A DNA stretch of 64,000 nucleotides from JACPYM01 sp963699175. GTDB lineage: Bacteria; Acidobacteriota; Blastocatellia; RBC074. The position numbers and the translations under genes were made by a program. Shown piece by piece: positions 7,452 to 15,620 of this stretch (within the stretch, counting starts at the first letter, position 1; the number at the start of each line of letters is the position of its first letter). The DNA lies in the NCBI GenBank assembly GCA_963699175.1, contig OY969418.1, positions 8,494,001 to 8,558,000 of the forward strand, in the 5' to 3' direction. The notes beneath the pieces were generated by a model, which was given only the letters and a program-made list of their open reading frames with translations, searched no databases and had not been told where the DNA came from.

Positions 7452-9137
7452 TCATTGCGATCCGGGCGGGCCGAAATCCACGATGTAGAGGTTCAACTCA
7501 CCCGGCACACGATAGCTGATTTTATATTTGCCACCGCGTAAGTCCGGATTGGGCAGCGGCGCGAGTGAGTTTAAGACCAGGTGGCGTACATTGAAGCGCT
7601 GCATCGTATCCAGATTCTCTCCCAGGTTCTGCGCGCTGATAGTCTTATTGCCAGTGTACAAATAGACGAGCGGCGGATTCTGGGCCGCCAAGACCTCGGA
7701 GCGCGGCAGCGATCTTTTGACCCAATCGAGCAAAGCCATATTTTCCTTGTGGCCGCGCAGTATGGTGGGTTGATCTAAAGGTGAAGCTGCGTAGCGCAAG
7801 AATAAATAATGCGCGTGCCCGGCTAGGCTGATTACGCACAAGAGGCCGAGCGCCGCCAATAGTATTCGCTTCTGTCCGCTTGCGCCGGCCACTGATTCGA
7901 CTTGCTTGTTATACCAGCGGCGCGCAATCACGCGCACACCCATCAGCAGATAGAAGAGCAGCAACGGTGTCAGCGTAAGCGTGTAGCGGAACGTGTCCCA
8001 AGGCCAAAGCACAATCAGACCCAACGAAAAAGCTGTGACGAGTTCGAGCAACGAAATGCGCTGCCACGCGGTTGTGACAAAGCCGATCAGCGCCAGCAAA
8101 AATAGGATGAGTGAGAGAACTGCACGAACGCCGGATGCTCCCTGCCGCTGCAATGCCTCGGCCAGTGGGGCCAGGAAGATTCGCCCCATATCCTGCGTGG
8201 CAATCTCAGTCAGATTGTTCAATACGCGGGCGGGTAAATCGCGCAGCGTGGCCTGCTTGGAATTGTCGTCGCCAGCCCTCGTCTGCCAAAACGACTTGGC
8301 ATAACTGGTGATGATGTAGCCTTCCTGCTCTTTGCGCTGTTCCGCCGTCGGCGCGTGCGCGCGCGCGTAGAGTTGCCACGGCGCAACCAGTGCCACAAAA
8401 ACGATGACGTAGATGAGTAGTGCGCGCCAGAGCCGCTCTTTCAACAGATAAACGATCACCGCCGCCACCAGCGCGACAGCCGCCGAACGAGTCAGCCAGG
8501 TAAAAGCACAAAACATGCTCCCCAGTGCCAGATAACCCGGATGAAACTTGCCGCCACGCAAGGCTGCCTCAATCACCCACAGCGTGAGCATAAAAACAAA
8601 GGTGTAGACGCATTCTGACATTACCGATGAGGTCGCCAGCAACACTAGCCCAGGCGTCAGAGCCGTCACCAACGCCATGCCTAGCGCCAAGCTCGGCGCC
8701 CATTTCTGTATGCGCGCGCAGTAGTAATAACTCACCACACCCACGCCGAACATCGCCGCAATCGAGCACAGTTTGAGCAGCCAGAGGTTGTCGGGAAAAT
8801 TCGGCGACAGCCGAAATACGATTGACAGCAGCACGGGAAAGGCGGGCGGATATAACGGCATCAGCGAACCGGAAGGCGTGTTGATTAACCGATAGCCCTG
8901 CCCGGTCGCCAGGGCTTTGGCCAACGTGATGTAGTAGCCGTCATCCACGAAATAATAGCTGACCACCTGATCGAGCCGCAGGAAATAGACGAGCGCGCAG
9001 AGCGCCACGCCTACTCCCACCCAGCGGCGGAAGCGGGGTGACTGCCAGCCGGGTTCTGCTGCTGGGTGGTCAGAGTTCGGCTTGTCGGCATTCGCTGAGA
9101 GTGCTTTTTCAGCGGATGCCGACAATGTTTCGGGCAT
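7452..9137 (-). CDS. ArnT-like/GT39 membrane glycosyltransferase
   Basis: A 561-residue polytopic membrane protein with about 10-12 hydrophobic segments. The start at 9137 is supported by AGGAGG in the complement of the 9146-9153 region; the longer frame runs into a palindromic element. After the first transmembrane helix comes YYFVDDGYYITLAKALATGQG, the acidic DD-containing first periplasmic loop that binds metal and the polyprenyl-phosphate sugar donor in GT39/GT83 (PMT, ArnT) enzymes. SLMPLYPPAFPVLLS follows as expected. The C-terminal part is soluble and periplasmic. These enzymes move a sugar from a lipid-linked donor to protein or lipid A. The acceptor cannot be told from sequence. The neighbouring acyltransferase suggests lipid work. 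Confidence 0.8.
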   Translation of the reverse strand: MPETLSASAEKALSANADKPNSDHPAAEPGWQSPRFRRWVGVGVALCALVYFLRLDQVVSYYFVDDGYYITLAKALATGQGYRLINTPSGSLMPLYPPAFPVLLSIVFRLSPNFPDNLWLLKLCSIAAMFGVGVVSYYYCARIQKWAPSLALGMALVTALTPGLVLLATSSVMSECVYTFVFMLTLWVIEAALRGGKFHPGYLALGSMFCAFTWLTRSAAVALVAAVIVYLLKERLWRALLIYVIVFVALVAPWQLYARAHAPTAEQRKEQEGYIITSYAKSFWQTRAGDDNSKQATLRDLPARVLNNLTEIATQDMGRIFLAPLAEALQRQGASGVRAVLSLILFLLALIGFVTTAWQRISLLELVTAFSLGLIVLWPWDTFRYTLTLTPLLLFYLLMGVRVIARRWYNKQVESVAGASGQKRILLAALGLLCVISLAGHAHYLFLRYAASPLDQPTILRGHKENMALLDWVKRSLPRSEVLAAQNPPLVYLYTGNKTISAQNLGENLDTMQRFNVRHLVLNSLAPLPNPDLRGGKYKISYRVPGELNLYIVDFGPPGSQ

Positions 9138-9229
9138 TGTTTTGCGCCTCCTGAAAATCGTATGGTGGTCTTTTGCTCTTTGAAGCGTAGGAGCAGAGGG
9201 CATCGTACCAGCGTCTGTCCCTACTGACA

Positions 9230-9511
9230 AACTGATGTTATGCAGGCGAAGAGGATTGCAAGGTATCGCCAACTTTTCAGTGCCGAAGGCACGACGGAAA
9301 TTAGCCGGGGATAGCATCCCCGGAAGAGGTAGCGCAGCAATTGCGCGTCCTGAAGGGACGCCGGAGCGAGCTTCGTCCAGCGTCCCTTCAGGACGCCTAG
9401 ACTTTATGCGTCGCGTTCCGGGGATTGCATCCCCGGCTAATTTCCGTCGTGCCTCCGGCACATTGAGAGCGTCAGGCATTCCTCTTTCACCTTTGCTGCG
9501 TAACATCAGTT
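9230..9511. repeat. 282-bp nested palindromic element
   Basis: The ends AACTGATGTTA (9230) and TAACATCAGTT (ending 9511) are inverted, as are the longer inner parts (TGCCGAAGGCACGACGGAAA at 9281-9300 against the 9442-9461 region, one mismatch). Inside are hairpins: CCGGGGATAGCATCCCCGG on the left, its counterpart on the right, and a central pair based on GTCCTGAAGGGACG. It sits between the glycosyltransferase promoter side and the TIR-NB-ARC gene. Open frames inside it look like artefacts. Nothing else is recognised in the gap 9138-9564. Confidence 0.9.
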
Positions 9512-9564
9512 AATGATAATGTCGCCGCCGAATCTTTACTGCGCGTTGTACTCAGGAGGTCCCC

Positions 9565-11913
9565 ATGCCATCTCTTAACCGCGACCGCGTGTTTGTGAGC
9601 TACAGCCACCTCGACCAGGAGTGGCGCGACAAGCTGCGCGCTGTGCTCGCTCCCGACATCCGCAGCGACCGCATTGATTACTGGGATGACCGCGAGCTTG
9701 AACCGGGCGCTCCGTGGCTAGACCACATCATCGAAGGCATCGCCCGCGCTCGCGTCGCCGTGCTGCTGGTCTCGCCGAACTTCCTCGCCTCGCGGTTCAT
9801 TATGGAAGAGGAACTGCCGCGCATTCTCAAGGCGCGGGACGAAGCAGGACTGACCATCCTCTGGCTTCCGCTCTTCGGCACATTCTACGGGCCGCAAGCG
9901 CCGGAGTCGCTCAAGCCAATCACCGATCTGCAAGCCGCAGGCGGGCACGTCCGTCCGCTCGCGGAACTCGACGCAGCTTCGCAAACCGCCGCCCTCCTCG
10001 ATCTATGCCGCCAGATCGAGCGGCTGCTCAATCCGGGGCGCGTCCCGCGCAATCTGCCCTTTCACTCGCTCGGCGCTCTCTTCAAGGGCCGCGACGAAGA
10101 GTTGGCGAAACTCGACGCGCACCTACGCCAAGACGGCTCGGTGGCTATCGTTCAGCCGCAGGCCATCAGCGGGCTGGGTGGCATCGGCAAGACCCGGCTC
10201 GCGTTGGAATACGCCTGGCGACACGCAGACGATTTCACCGCCTTCCTCTTCGCCTCCGCCAACACGCCCGACGCCCTTGAGACCAACCTCGCCCGTCTGA
10301 GCGCGCCCGATGCGCTCGACCTGGCCGACTACAAGTCGGGTAAGCAGGACGAGCAACTCGCCGCCGTCATTCGCTGGCTTCAACAAAACAAGGATTGGCT
10401 GCTCATCCTCGACAACGTGGACACGCCGGAAGCCGCCGCCGCCGTGCAGAAGTTCGTCGCTAGTTTCAGCGGTGGGCACGTGCTCATCACTTCGCGGCTG
10501 ACGCAGTGGGGCCGGGGCATTCAATTGCTGTCGCTGGATGTCATCCCGGTGGCCGACGCGGTGGACTTCCTCCTCGCATTCACGCAGGGCCAGCGGGCCG
10601 CCCGTCCCGATGATGCCGGGCAGGCGGAGGTGCTCTCCGCGCGGTTGGGCTGCCTGCCGCTGGCGCTCACGCACGCGGCGGCCTACATCGGCTATTACGC
10701 CATCGGCTTTGGCGACTATCTCGCCGAGTTCGAGCGCAACCTGGCCCGTGTGCTCGAATATCACGACCACATGGTGATCGAATACGAGACCGAACCGGAG
10801 AAGGCCGGGATGGTCAAGACGGTGGCCACCACCTTCTTCATCTCCTTCGACCGGCTGGGGCCGCTGGAGAAAGCCATCCTGCGCGCGGCCAGTTTCCTCG
10901 CCCCCGCTCCCATCCCGCTCGTGATCTTCGAGCAAGCGCCGGAGGAATTGCAGGCGCTCCTGAAGCTCTGGTGTGAGGAAAGCGGCGAGGAGCCTGCTGA
11001 AAAGCCGGTGCGCGATGCGGTGGCGGAGTTGGCCCGGTTCTCGTTGGTCACGCGCGGCGACGGCACGTTCAGCGTGCATCGCATGGTGCAGGCCGTCCAA
11101 CGCGACCGGCTGGGTCAGGCAGCGCTCATCCGCTGGGCTGAAGGCGCAGTGCGATTAGTGAACCGCGCCTTTCCTTATGTTGAATTTTCCAACTGGTCGC
11201 TTTGCGAGCAATTGATCCCTCATGCGCAAGCCTGTGCCGGGTTCATCGAGCGGCTGGATTTACAGTTATCCGAGGCAGCAAGACTGCTCAATAAAAGCGG
11301 GTTTTATTTGAAAGCGCGCGCGCAGTATGCTGCCGCTGAACCGCTCTATCGGCAGGCGCTGAAGATTGATGAGCGGAGTTTCGGCCCGGAGCATCCCGAT
11401 GTCGCCATAAACCTCAACAACCTGGCGCAGTTGCTCCAGGACACAAACCGGCTGGCGGAGGCTGAGCCGCTGATGGCACGCGTGGTGACGATTTTCGAGA
11501 AGTCACTTGGCGAGAATCATCCCAATGTCGCTATTGCCCTCAACAACTTGGCTACATTGCTCCAAGACACGAACCGGCTGGTGGAGGCTGAGCCGCTGAT
11601 GCGCCGTGCGCTGAAGATTGATGAGCAAAGCTTCGGCTCGGAGCATCCCGATGTTGCCAGAGACCTCAACAACCTGGCTTTATTGCTCCAGGACACGAAC
11701 CGGTTGGCGGAGGCTGAACCGCTGATGCGTCGTGCGGTCGAGATATTACTTCGCTTCGCCGTGGCCAATCGAAACGAGCATCCTCAACAGCAAACCACTA
11801 TAGGGAACTACGCCGCTCTGCTTGATCAGATGGACTACAACCAGGCGCAGGTCATCGCAGAACTCGACAAGGTGGGCGAACCGTTTGGAATTCAGTTTGG
11901 GAGCGGCGCATAG
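9565..11913 (+). CDS. TIR-NB-ARC-TPR protein (STAND NTPase, putative immune effector)
   Basis: A 782-residue cytoplasmic protein with AGGAGG seven bases before the ATG. Residues 6-155: TIR domain (RVFVSYSHLDQEW; putative NADase glutamate among E81-E83 after SPNFLASRFIM). Residues 170-510: NB-ARC/STAND module with Walker A GLGGIGKT (K209), Walker B WLLILDNVD (278-286), sensor motif VLITSR, GCLPLAL (GLPLAL box) and an MHD-like HRMV at H505. Residues 580-760: kinesin-light-chain type TPRs of 42 residues (DVAINLNNLAQLLQDTNRLA). This is the domain order of bacterial NLR-like proteins. In known examples ligand binding at the TPRs drives oligomerisation and the TIR cleaves NAD, killing the infected cell; antiphage function here is inference. 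No accessory gene is adjacent. Confidence 0.9.
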   Translation: MPSLNRDRVFVSYSHLDQEWRDKLRAVLAPDIRSDRIDYWDDRELEPGAPWLDHIIEGIARARVAVLLVSPNFLASRFIMEEELPRILKARDEAGLTILWLPLFGTFYGPQAPESLKPITDLQAAGGHVRPLAELDAASQTAALLDLCRQIERLLNPGRVPRNLPFHSLGALFKGRDEELAKLDAHLRQDGSVAIVQPQAISGLGGIGKTRLALEYAWRHADDFTAFLFASANTPDALETNLARLSAPDALDLADYKSGKQDEQLAAVIRWLQQNKDWLLILDNVDTPEAAAAVQKFVASFSGGHVLITSRLTQWGRGIQLLSLDVIPVADAVDFLLAFTQGQRAARPDDAGQAEVLSARLGCLPLALTHAAAYIGYYAIGFGDYLAEFERNLARVLEYHDHMVIEYETEPEKAGMVKTVATTFFISFDRLGPLEKAILRAASFLAPAPIPLVIFEQAPEELQALLKLWCEESGEEPAEKPVRDAVAELARFSLVTRGDGTFSVHRMVQAVQRDRLGQAALIRWAEGAVRLVNRAFPYVEFSNWSLCEQLIPHAQACAGFIERLDLQLSEAARLLNKSGFYLKARAQYAAAEPLYRQALKIDERSFGPEHPDVAINLNNLAQLLQDTNRLAEAEPLMARVVTIFEKSLGENHPNVAIALNNLATLLQDTNRLVEAEPLMRRALKIDEQSFGSEHPDVARDLNNLALLLQDTNRLAEAEPLMRRAVEILLRFAVANRNEHPQQQTTIGNYAALLDQMDYNQAQVIAELDKVGEPFGIQFGSGA

Positions 11914-12156
11914 CGAGGCGCGACTGACTGAAGCCGGTAGCAGATAACCGTGAAGCCACGGGCGGATCATCACCCAGCACCCCCGCCACGCGCGCCGCTC
12001 GTGCTCCGCGTAGGCGTGACGGGCCAGCGCCCTGCTGCGCAGAAACGCAGCGCACCGAAGGTCGCGGCGCTGCGCGAGCTTTGCCGCGCGTTGCTGCTCC
12101 ATCTCCCGGATACCTGCGCGGGCGTGGCTACAGTCCAGCACGATGCGCTGCGGCGA

Positions 12157-12258
12157 TACAGAACGGGGAGCGTGAGCGACCTGAGCCTCGGTATTGCGCC
12201 CGTTAGGATCAATTCGCCAACTGCCGAGGTTCAGGTCGCTCACGCTCCCCGTTCTGTA
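12157..12258. repeat. 35-bp inverted repeat in convergent gap
   Basis: Bases 12157-12191 and 12224-12258 are inverted with one mismatch (arm begins TACAGAACGGGGAGCGTGAG). The spacer is 32 bp. It lies between the end of the TIR-NB-ARC gene and the end of the TIM-barrel gene, so it could also work as a bidirectional transcription stop. The remaining 240 bp of the gap (11914-12156) show no gene. Confidence 0.95.
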
Positions 12259-12265
12259 CCGAGCG

Positions 12266-13168
12266 TTAAGCCTTTTGCGCGGCAATCAACTCGCGGATGA
12301 ATTTCAGATTGATCGTCATATCGTTCTCCACCGAACCGCTCGGCGTAGAGGTTTCCAGATTGGCCCATTGATCAAAGCCTATGTCGGCGAGCGCGGCAAT
12401 CACCGCTTTGAAATCAATCTTGCCTTTGCCGAGGTAGTGCGGGTTGTCCTTCAAATGCACTTCGCAGATGCGCGCGCCACCGAGCCAACGCAACTCTTCG
12501 ATCACATCGAAGCCATTGCCGGATGAATTGCCGACATCGTAGTAAACGCGCACCGCCGAGGAGCGCGAGCGTTCGACGATGCGGATGTTGTCGCGCGCCG
12601 AGATGGTGTCTTCGAGGCCGAGAATCACTTTGGCCTTCTCCGCCGCAGGCGCAAGCTCGCGCAACAGATCGCCGACGCGGTACATCTCCTCCGGCGTCTT
12701 CAACGCCTTGTCGCCGAAGAAGGGCAGCAGGATGACTTTGACCCCCAGCGTCTTGGTCAGCGTGATCGAATCGGCAACCCAGCGCGCGCCGAGCGGGTCA
12801 GACTTCAGCCCGTTGCGATGCAGCACGTCCAGGCACAAGGAAGTGATCGGCAGGCCGGTGCGTTTCGATTCGGCCAGGTATTTCTGTTGCAACTCAGGGT
12901 CAGAGAGCGGCAGACGTTCCATCGGCACGTTGGCCGTCCCGCGTCCGATGCTCACTTGCACGCCGTCGAAGCCGAGTTGTTTGGCGAGCGCGAAGGCTTC
13001 GAGCTTGCCGGTCTGCCGCAGATTCCAATCGGTGACGCCGACTTTGAACTTCACGCCTTTGGCGGCGGCGCGCGCGAGCCAGGGCGCTAGGGCGAAAGTC
13101 GTTAGAGCGGCAGCGCCTGCTTCAAGTCCTGTTTTGATGAGGGTGCGACGCGAGAGAGTCTGCTTCAT
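12266..13168 (-). CDS. Tat-exported sugar phosphate isomerase/epimerase-like protein
   Basis: The 300-residue protein starts at 13168, preceded by AGGAG at about 13176-13180. The N-terminus MKQTLSRRTLIKTGLEAG is a Tat signal (SRRTLIK) with a cut near ARAAAKG. The mature part is an AP-endonuclease-2/xylose-isomerase-like TIM barrel: VGVTDWNLRQ, LGFDGVQVSIG, LGLEDTIS (metal Glu), VYYDVGNSSG (metal Asp), CEVHLKDN (metal His) and ANLETSTPSG (final Glu). These ligands look intact, so it should be an active metal-dependent isomerase or epimerase of a sugar or polyol, working outside the cytoplasm. The open frame to 13279 is an artefact of the palindrome at 13187-13268. The exact substrate is unknown. 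Confidence 0.85.
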   Translation of the reverse strand: MKQTLSRRTLIKTGLEAGAAALTTFALAPWLARAAAKGVKFKVGVTDWNLRQTGKLEAFALAKQLGFDGVQVSIGRGTANVPMERLPLSDPELQQKYLAESKRTGLPITSLCLDVLHRNGLKSDPLGARWVADSITLTKTLGVKVILLPFFGDKALKTPEEMYRVGDLLRELAPAAEKAKVILGLEDTISARDNIRIVERSRSSAVRVYYDVGNSSGNGFDVIEELRWLGGARICEVHLKDNPHYLGKGKIDFKAVIAALADIGFDQWANLETSTPSGSVENDMTINLKFIRELIAAQKA

Positions 13169-13186
13169 AAGTTGCTCCTGGGAAAA

Positions 13187-13268
13187 TGTCCGACAAGCTG
13201 CCAGCTTGTCGGGGGCTTCCAGACGAGCGCAATATGGAGTCAACGACAAGCTGGCAGCTTGTCGGACA
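13187..13268. repeat. GACAAGCTG palindromic element, copy 1
   Basis: Arms at 13187-13211 and 13244-13268 are perfect 25-bp inverted repeats. Each arm is itself a palindrome (CGACAAGCTG, one base, CAGCTTGTCG). The right arm is flanked by GGAGTCAA, found in all four copies of the family on one side. The left end is 18 bp before the start codon at 13168. Confidence 0.98.
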
Positions 13269-13315
13269 GCGCGGCGCATTATGAAATTACTAGTGGCAAT
13301 GTCGCAAGAGTAGTG

Positions 13316-13432
13316 CGGTACAGGGAGTGGTGGAGCTTATCGGCTTAACTTAATGCCATTGAGCTGTAGCGGCCTGGTAGCTCCGAGTACGCACAACTCA
13401 GAGTTACCAGGTCGCTACCGCTCCTTGTACTG
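13316..13432. repeat. imperfect inverted-repeat element
   Basis: Inner arms 13366-13379 and 13405-13418 pair with one mismatch (GTAGCGGCCTGGTA). Outer parts GGTACAGGGAGTGG and its partner ending at 13431 pair with about 12 of 15 matches. The right arm read in complement (AGTACAAGGAGCGGTAGCGA) resembles the arm of the 4311-4386 element. It lies 15 bp before the ATG at 13447. Confidence 0.75.
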
Positions 13433-13446
13433 TTGACAGCCCTCGG

Positions 13447-13935
13447 ATGCGCTTCTTAGAATGGCCGCTCAATTCGAGCGACTCAAAAAATCAACGGAGC
13501 AATCAGTTGCAAAGCGAGAAAGCAGTAAGTGGTCAAATTGCGTTGACGCCTGTCTCGATGGCGCGCACGGTGGCGGCCGTCCTGGCGGCCTTCATCCTGC
13601 CGGGCTTGGGACACTTGGTGTTGGGCAAATGGGGGCGTGCGCTCCTGATCGGGTTGACGATTGTCGCGCTCTTCGCGTTTGGTTTCTGGATGGAGGGGCA
13701 TTTCTTCTGGCCGGAGCGCAGCGATTGGCTGACTTGGTTCTTCAGCTTTTTAGATATGGGCTTGGGCTTGCCTTACTTCGCTTGCCTGGTGGCGGACAAA
13801 GGTTTTGCCGTCACAGCAGAGCAGGCAGCCAAGATCACGTTTGATTATGGCAATACGTTTCTGCATGTGGCTGGCGCGTTGAATATGCTCGCAGCGCTGG
13901 ACGTTTACGACATTGCCATCGGGAGGAAGCCGTGA
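13447..13935 (+). CDS. small multi-pass membrane protein
   Basis: The product has up to 162 residues. Three hydrophobic segments are visible: about 39-60 (MARTVAAVLAAFILPGLGHL), 66-86, and 97-116, with another weak one near 140. The motif FILPGLGHLVLGKWGRALLIG is of the PGxGHxxxGxxxRG type seen in TM2-like and DUF6677-like membrane proteins of Acidobacteriota; the family name is from memory and not certain. The start is uncertain: ATG 13447 has no good ribosome-binding site, and M38 (13558) directly precedes the first helix. The last bases overlap the GTG start of the next small gene in GTGA, a sign of translational coupling. Function is unknown. Confidence 0.65.
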   Translation: MRFLEWPLNSSDSKNQRSNQLQSEKAVSGQIALTPVSMARTVAAVLAAFILPGLGHLVLGKWGRALLIGLTIVALFAFGFWMEGHFFWPERSDWLTWFFSFLDMGLGLPYFACLVADKGFAVTAEQAAKITFDYGNTFLHVAGALNMLAALDVYDIAIGRKP

Positions 13936-14108
13936 CCCATTTTATCGCTATGCTGCTTTTCAGCTTGCTGGTCTCCATCGCCTTCGCCGCGCTTTCGCAG
14001 GAGCATCACACGACGCAGGAGCGCGTCAAGTATGGCTTCAAAGTCTTCGGCTACTTTGTCGGCGTCGGCTTGCTCATCGCGTGGATTCTTTATCCGCTAC
14101 CGCTCTGA
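13932..14108 (+). CDS. 58-residue small membrane protein, coupled to upstream gene
   Basis: A short frame starts with GTG at 13932, whose GTGA overlaps the TGA stop of the upstream gene, and it is preceded by GGGAGG at 13921-13926. The peptide starts VTHFIAMLLFSLLVSIAFAA and ends with a second hydrophobic stretch FVGVGLLIAWILYPLPL. Between them is a charged turn SQEHHTTQERVKYGFK. Two transmembrane helices in a 58-residue protein with a strong Shine-Dalgarno and stop-start overlap make a real gene likely. No family was recognised. It probably works with the upstream membrane protein. Confidence 0.7.
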   Translation: MTHFIAMLLFSLLVSIAFAALSQEHHTTQERVKYGFKVFGYFVGVGLLIAWILYPLPL

Positions 14109-14115
14109 CGAAAGG

Positions 14116-14220
14116 CAAAAGGCAAAAGGCAAATATCAAAAGGCAAAAGGTCGGCACTTTTCTTTGATCGAAAAACAAGTTCTACCCTTTTGCCTTTTGA
14201 TATTTGCCTTTTGCCTTTTG
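14116..14220. repeat. 35-bp perfect inverted repeat of AAAAGGC units
   Basis: Bases 14116-14150 and 14186-14220 are perfect reverse complements with a 35-bp spacer. The arms are built of AAAAGGCAAAAGGCAAATAT-type direct repeats and are AT-rich, unlike the surrounding genes. The right end is 14 bp before the mgtE ATG at 14235, leaving no good ribosome-binding site there. Confidence 0.97.
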
Positions 14221-14234
14221 ATTTTTTGCCTTCT

Positions 14235-15611
14235 ATGCAACCGCAGAAGTTCGCCTTGATGCTGGATTCGGTGCGTCGCCTGATGCGCGGCGGGTCGGTG
14301 GCGCGCTCAATGAACGTGCTCAAGAAGGGGCGGCCCGCCGATGTCGCGCAGGTCTTGCAGGCGTTGAACGAACTGGATCGGCACGCCGTCTGGGCGGCGT
14401 TGGTGCGCGCGGAAAAAGAGTTGGCCGCCGCCAGTCTGAGCGAGCTTGAGCGCGAGACAGCCGTTGATCTGTTGAGGATGCTCGCGCCGGAAGAGATTGC
14501 GCAGGTCTTGCAGGAATTGGCACCGGACGATGCGGCAGGGTTGGCTGACGCATTGCCAGACGAGTTGCGCGAGCGCGTGCTCGATCTGATGCGGGTCGAA
14601 GTTTCGACCGACGTACAGGAGTTGCTTAGCTTCAAGGATGGCACCGCCGGACGCATCATGACGCCGGATGCGTTTTCTTTGAATGAAGACCTGACGGTCG
14701 GGGAAGCGATCAGCGCGATACAACAGGCCAGCAGCGATGTTGAGATGGTCTACTATCTCTACGTCGTGGATGATCGCAAGCATCTGGTCGGCGTTTTGAA
14801 TATGCGCCAACTGCTGCTGGTTGCGCCGACGACGCCGATCAAAAAAATAATGAGCGGCGACATCATCAGCGTCCACACTGACACTGACCAGGAAGAAGTG
14901 GCGCGCATTGTCGCTCGTTACAATTTGCTGGGCGTGCCCGTCGTTGATGACGAGAACAAGCTGGCCGGCGTGGTTACCGTGGACGATGTGCTCGACGTGG
15001 TGCGCGAAGAGGCGACCGAAGACATCCTGGCGCTGGCCGGTGTGCGGTCGGATGAGCATGCGTTGAGCACGCCTGCGCGTTCGGTGCGCTTGCGCTTGCC
15101 GTGGTTGATGATCAATTTGGCGACAGCGTTTTTGGCCGCTTCGGTCATCAACAGATTTCGCGGCACGATTGAGCAGGTCAGCGTGTTGGCGGCGCTGCAA
15201 TCGGTGGTGGCGGGGATGGGTGGTAATTCAGCGACGCAGACGCTGGCGGTCGTAGTGCGCGGGCTGGCGTTGGGCGAAGTGAACTGGGAGAATGCGCGGC
15301 GTGTCGTGTTGAAAGAATCGGCAGTCGGCTTGGCCAATGGTTTGGTCAACGGTGTGATTGCGGGGCTGTTCGTCTGGCTTTGGCAAGGCACGGCGGTGAA
15401 GGCGCTGGTGTTGGGCGGCGTGATTGCGACGGCGATGGTTATCAACTTGATTATCGCGGCAGTGGCGGGGACGCTGATTCCAATGGTGCTGAAACGTTTC
15501 AACGCCGATCCGGCCATCGCTTCGACGGTCTTTGTCACGACCTGCACCGATGTCGGCGGGTTTCTTTCTTTTCTCGGCTTGGCGACTCTGTTCGTCAAAT
15601 ATCTCAAGTGA
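14235..15611 (+). CDS. mgtE: MgtE-type magnesium transporter
   Basis: The 458-residue product has the domain order of MgtE. Residues 20-125 are the cytosolic N domain of helical repeats (LAPEEIAQVLQELAPDDAA). Two CBS domains follow: TAGRIMTPDAFSLNEDLTV to PIKKIMSGDIISV, ending in VVTVDDVLDVVREEATEDI. About five transmembrane helices occupy residues 285-455, with the pore-region signature GMGGNSATQTLAVVVRGLA and FVTTCTDVGGFLSFLGLA. The protein forms a homodimeric Mg2+ channel gated by Mg2+ binding at the N/CBS domains. The N domain lacks a clear longer extension, so it may be slightly short at the start. The ATG at 14235 is chosen because the upstream frame is encoded by the palindrome at 14116-14220. 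The ribosome-binding site is weak. Confidence 0.92.
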   Translation: MQPQKFALMLDSVRRLMRGGSVARSMNVLKKGRPADVAQVLQALNELDRHAVWAALVRAEKELAAASLSELERETAVDLLRMLAPEEIAQVLQELAPDDAAGLADALPDELRERVLDLMRVEVSTDVQELLSFKDGTAGRIMTPDAFSLNEDLTVGEAISAIQQASSDVEMVYYLYVVDDRKHLVGVLNMRQLLLVAPTTPIKKIMSGDIISVHTDTDQEEVARIVARYNLLGVPVVDDENKLAGVVTVDDVLDVVREEATEDILALAGVRSDEHALSTPARSVRLRLPWLMINLATAFLAASVINRFRGTIEQVSVLAALQSVVAGMGGNSATQTLAVVVRGLALGEVNWENARRVVLKESAVGLANGLVNGVIAGLFVWLWQGTAVKALVLGGVIATAMVINLIIAAVAGTLIPMVLKRFNADPAIASTVFVTTCTDVGGFLSFLGLATLFVKYLK

Positions 15612-15620
15612 GGTGTACAG

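Noticed and set aside
9235..9513. Open frame inside the palindrome before the TIR gene
   Set aside because: It translates both arms of the inverted repeat and has no ribosome-binding site or domain.
11340..11770. Noncoding tandem repeat
   Set aside because: It is the 126-bp period of coding TPRs in the TIR-NB-ARC protein.
12266..13279. Long N-terminal extension of the TIM-barrel protein (and similar ones at 59411, 52966, 62374, 38554)
   Set aside because: The extra residues (VRQAASLS, DKLAACR, ARVRS types) are translations of the palindromic elements; a Shine-Dalgarno and a signal peptide mark the shorter start.
14190..14234. Upstream start for mgtE at 14190
   Set aside because: The residues CLLPFDF are encoded by the AAAAGGC inverted repeat, not by a conserved N-terminus.
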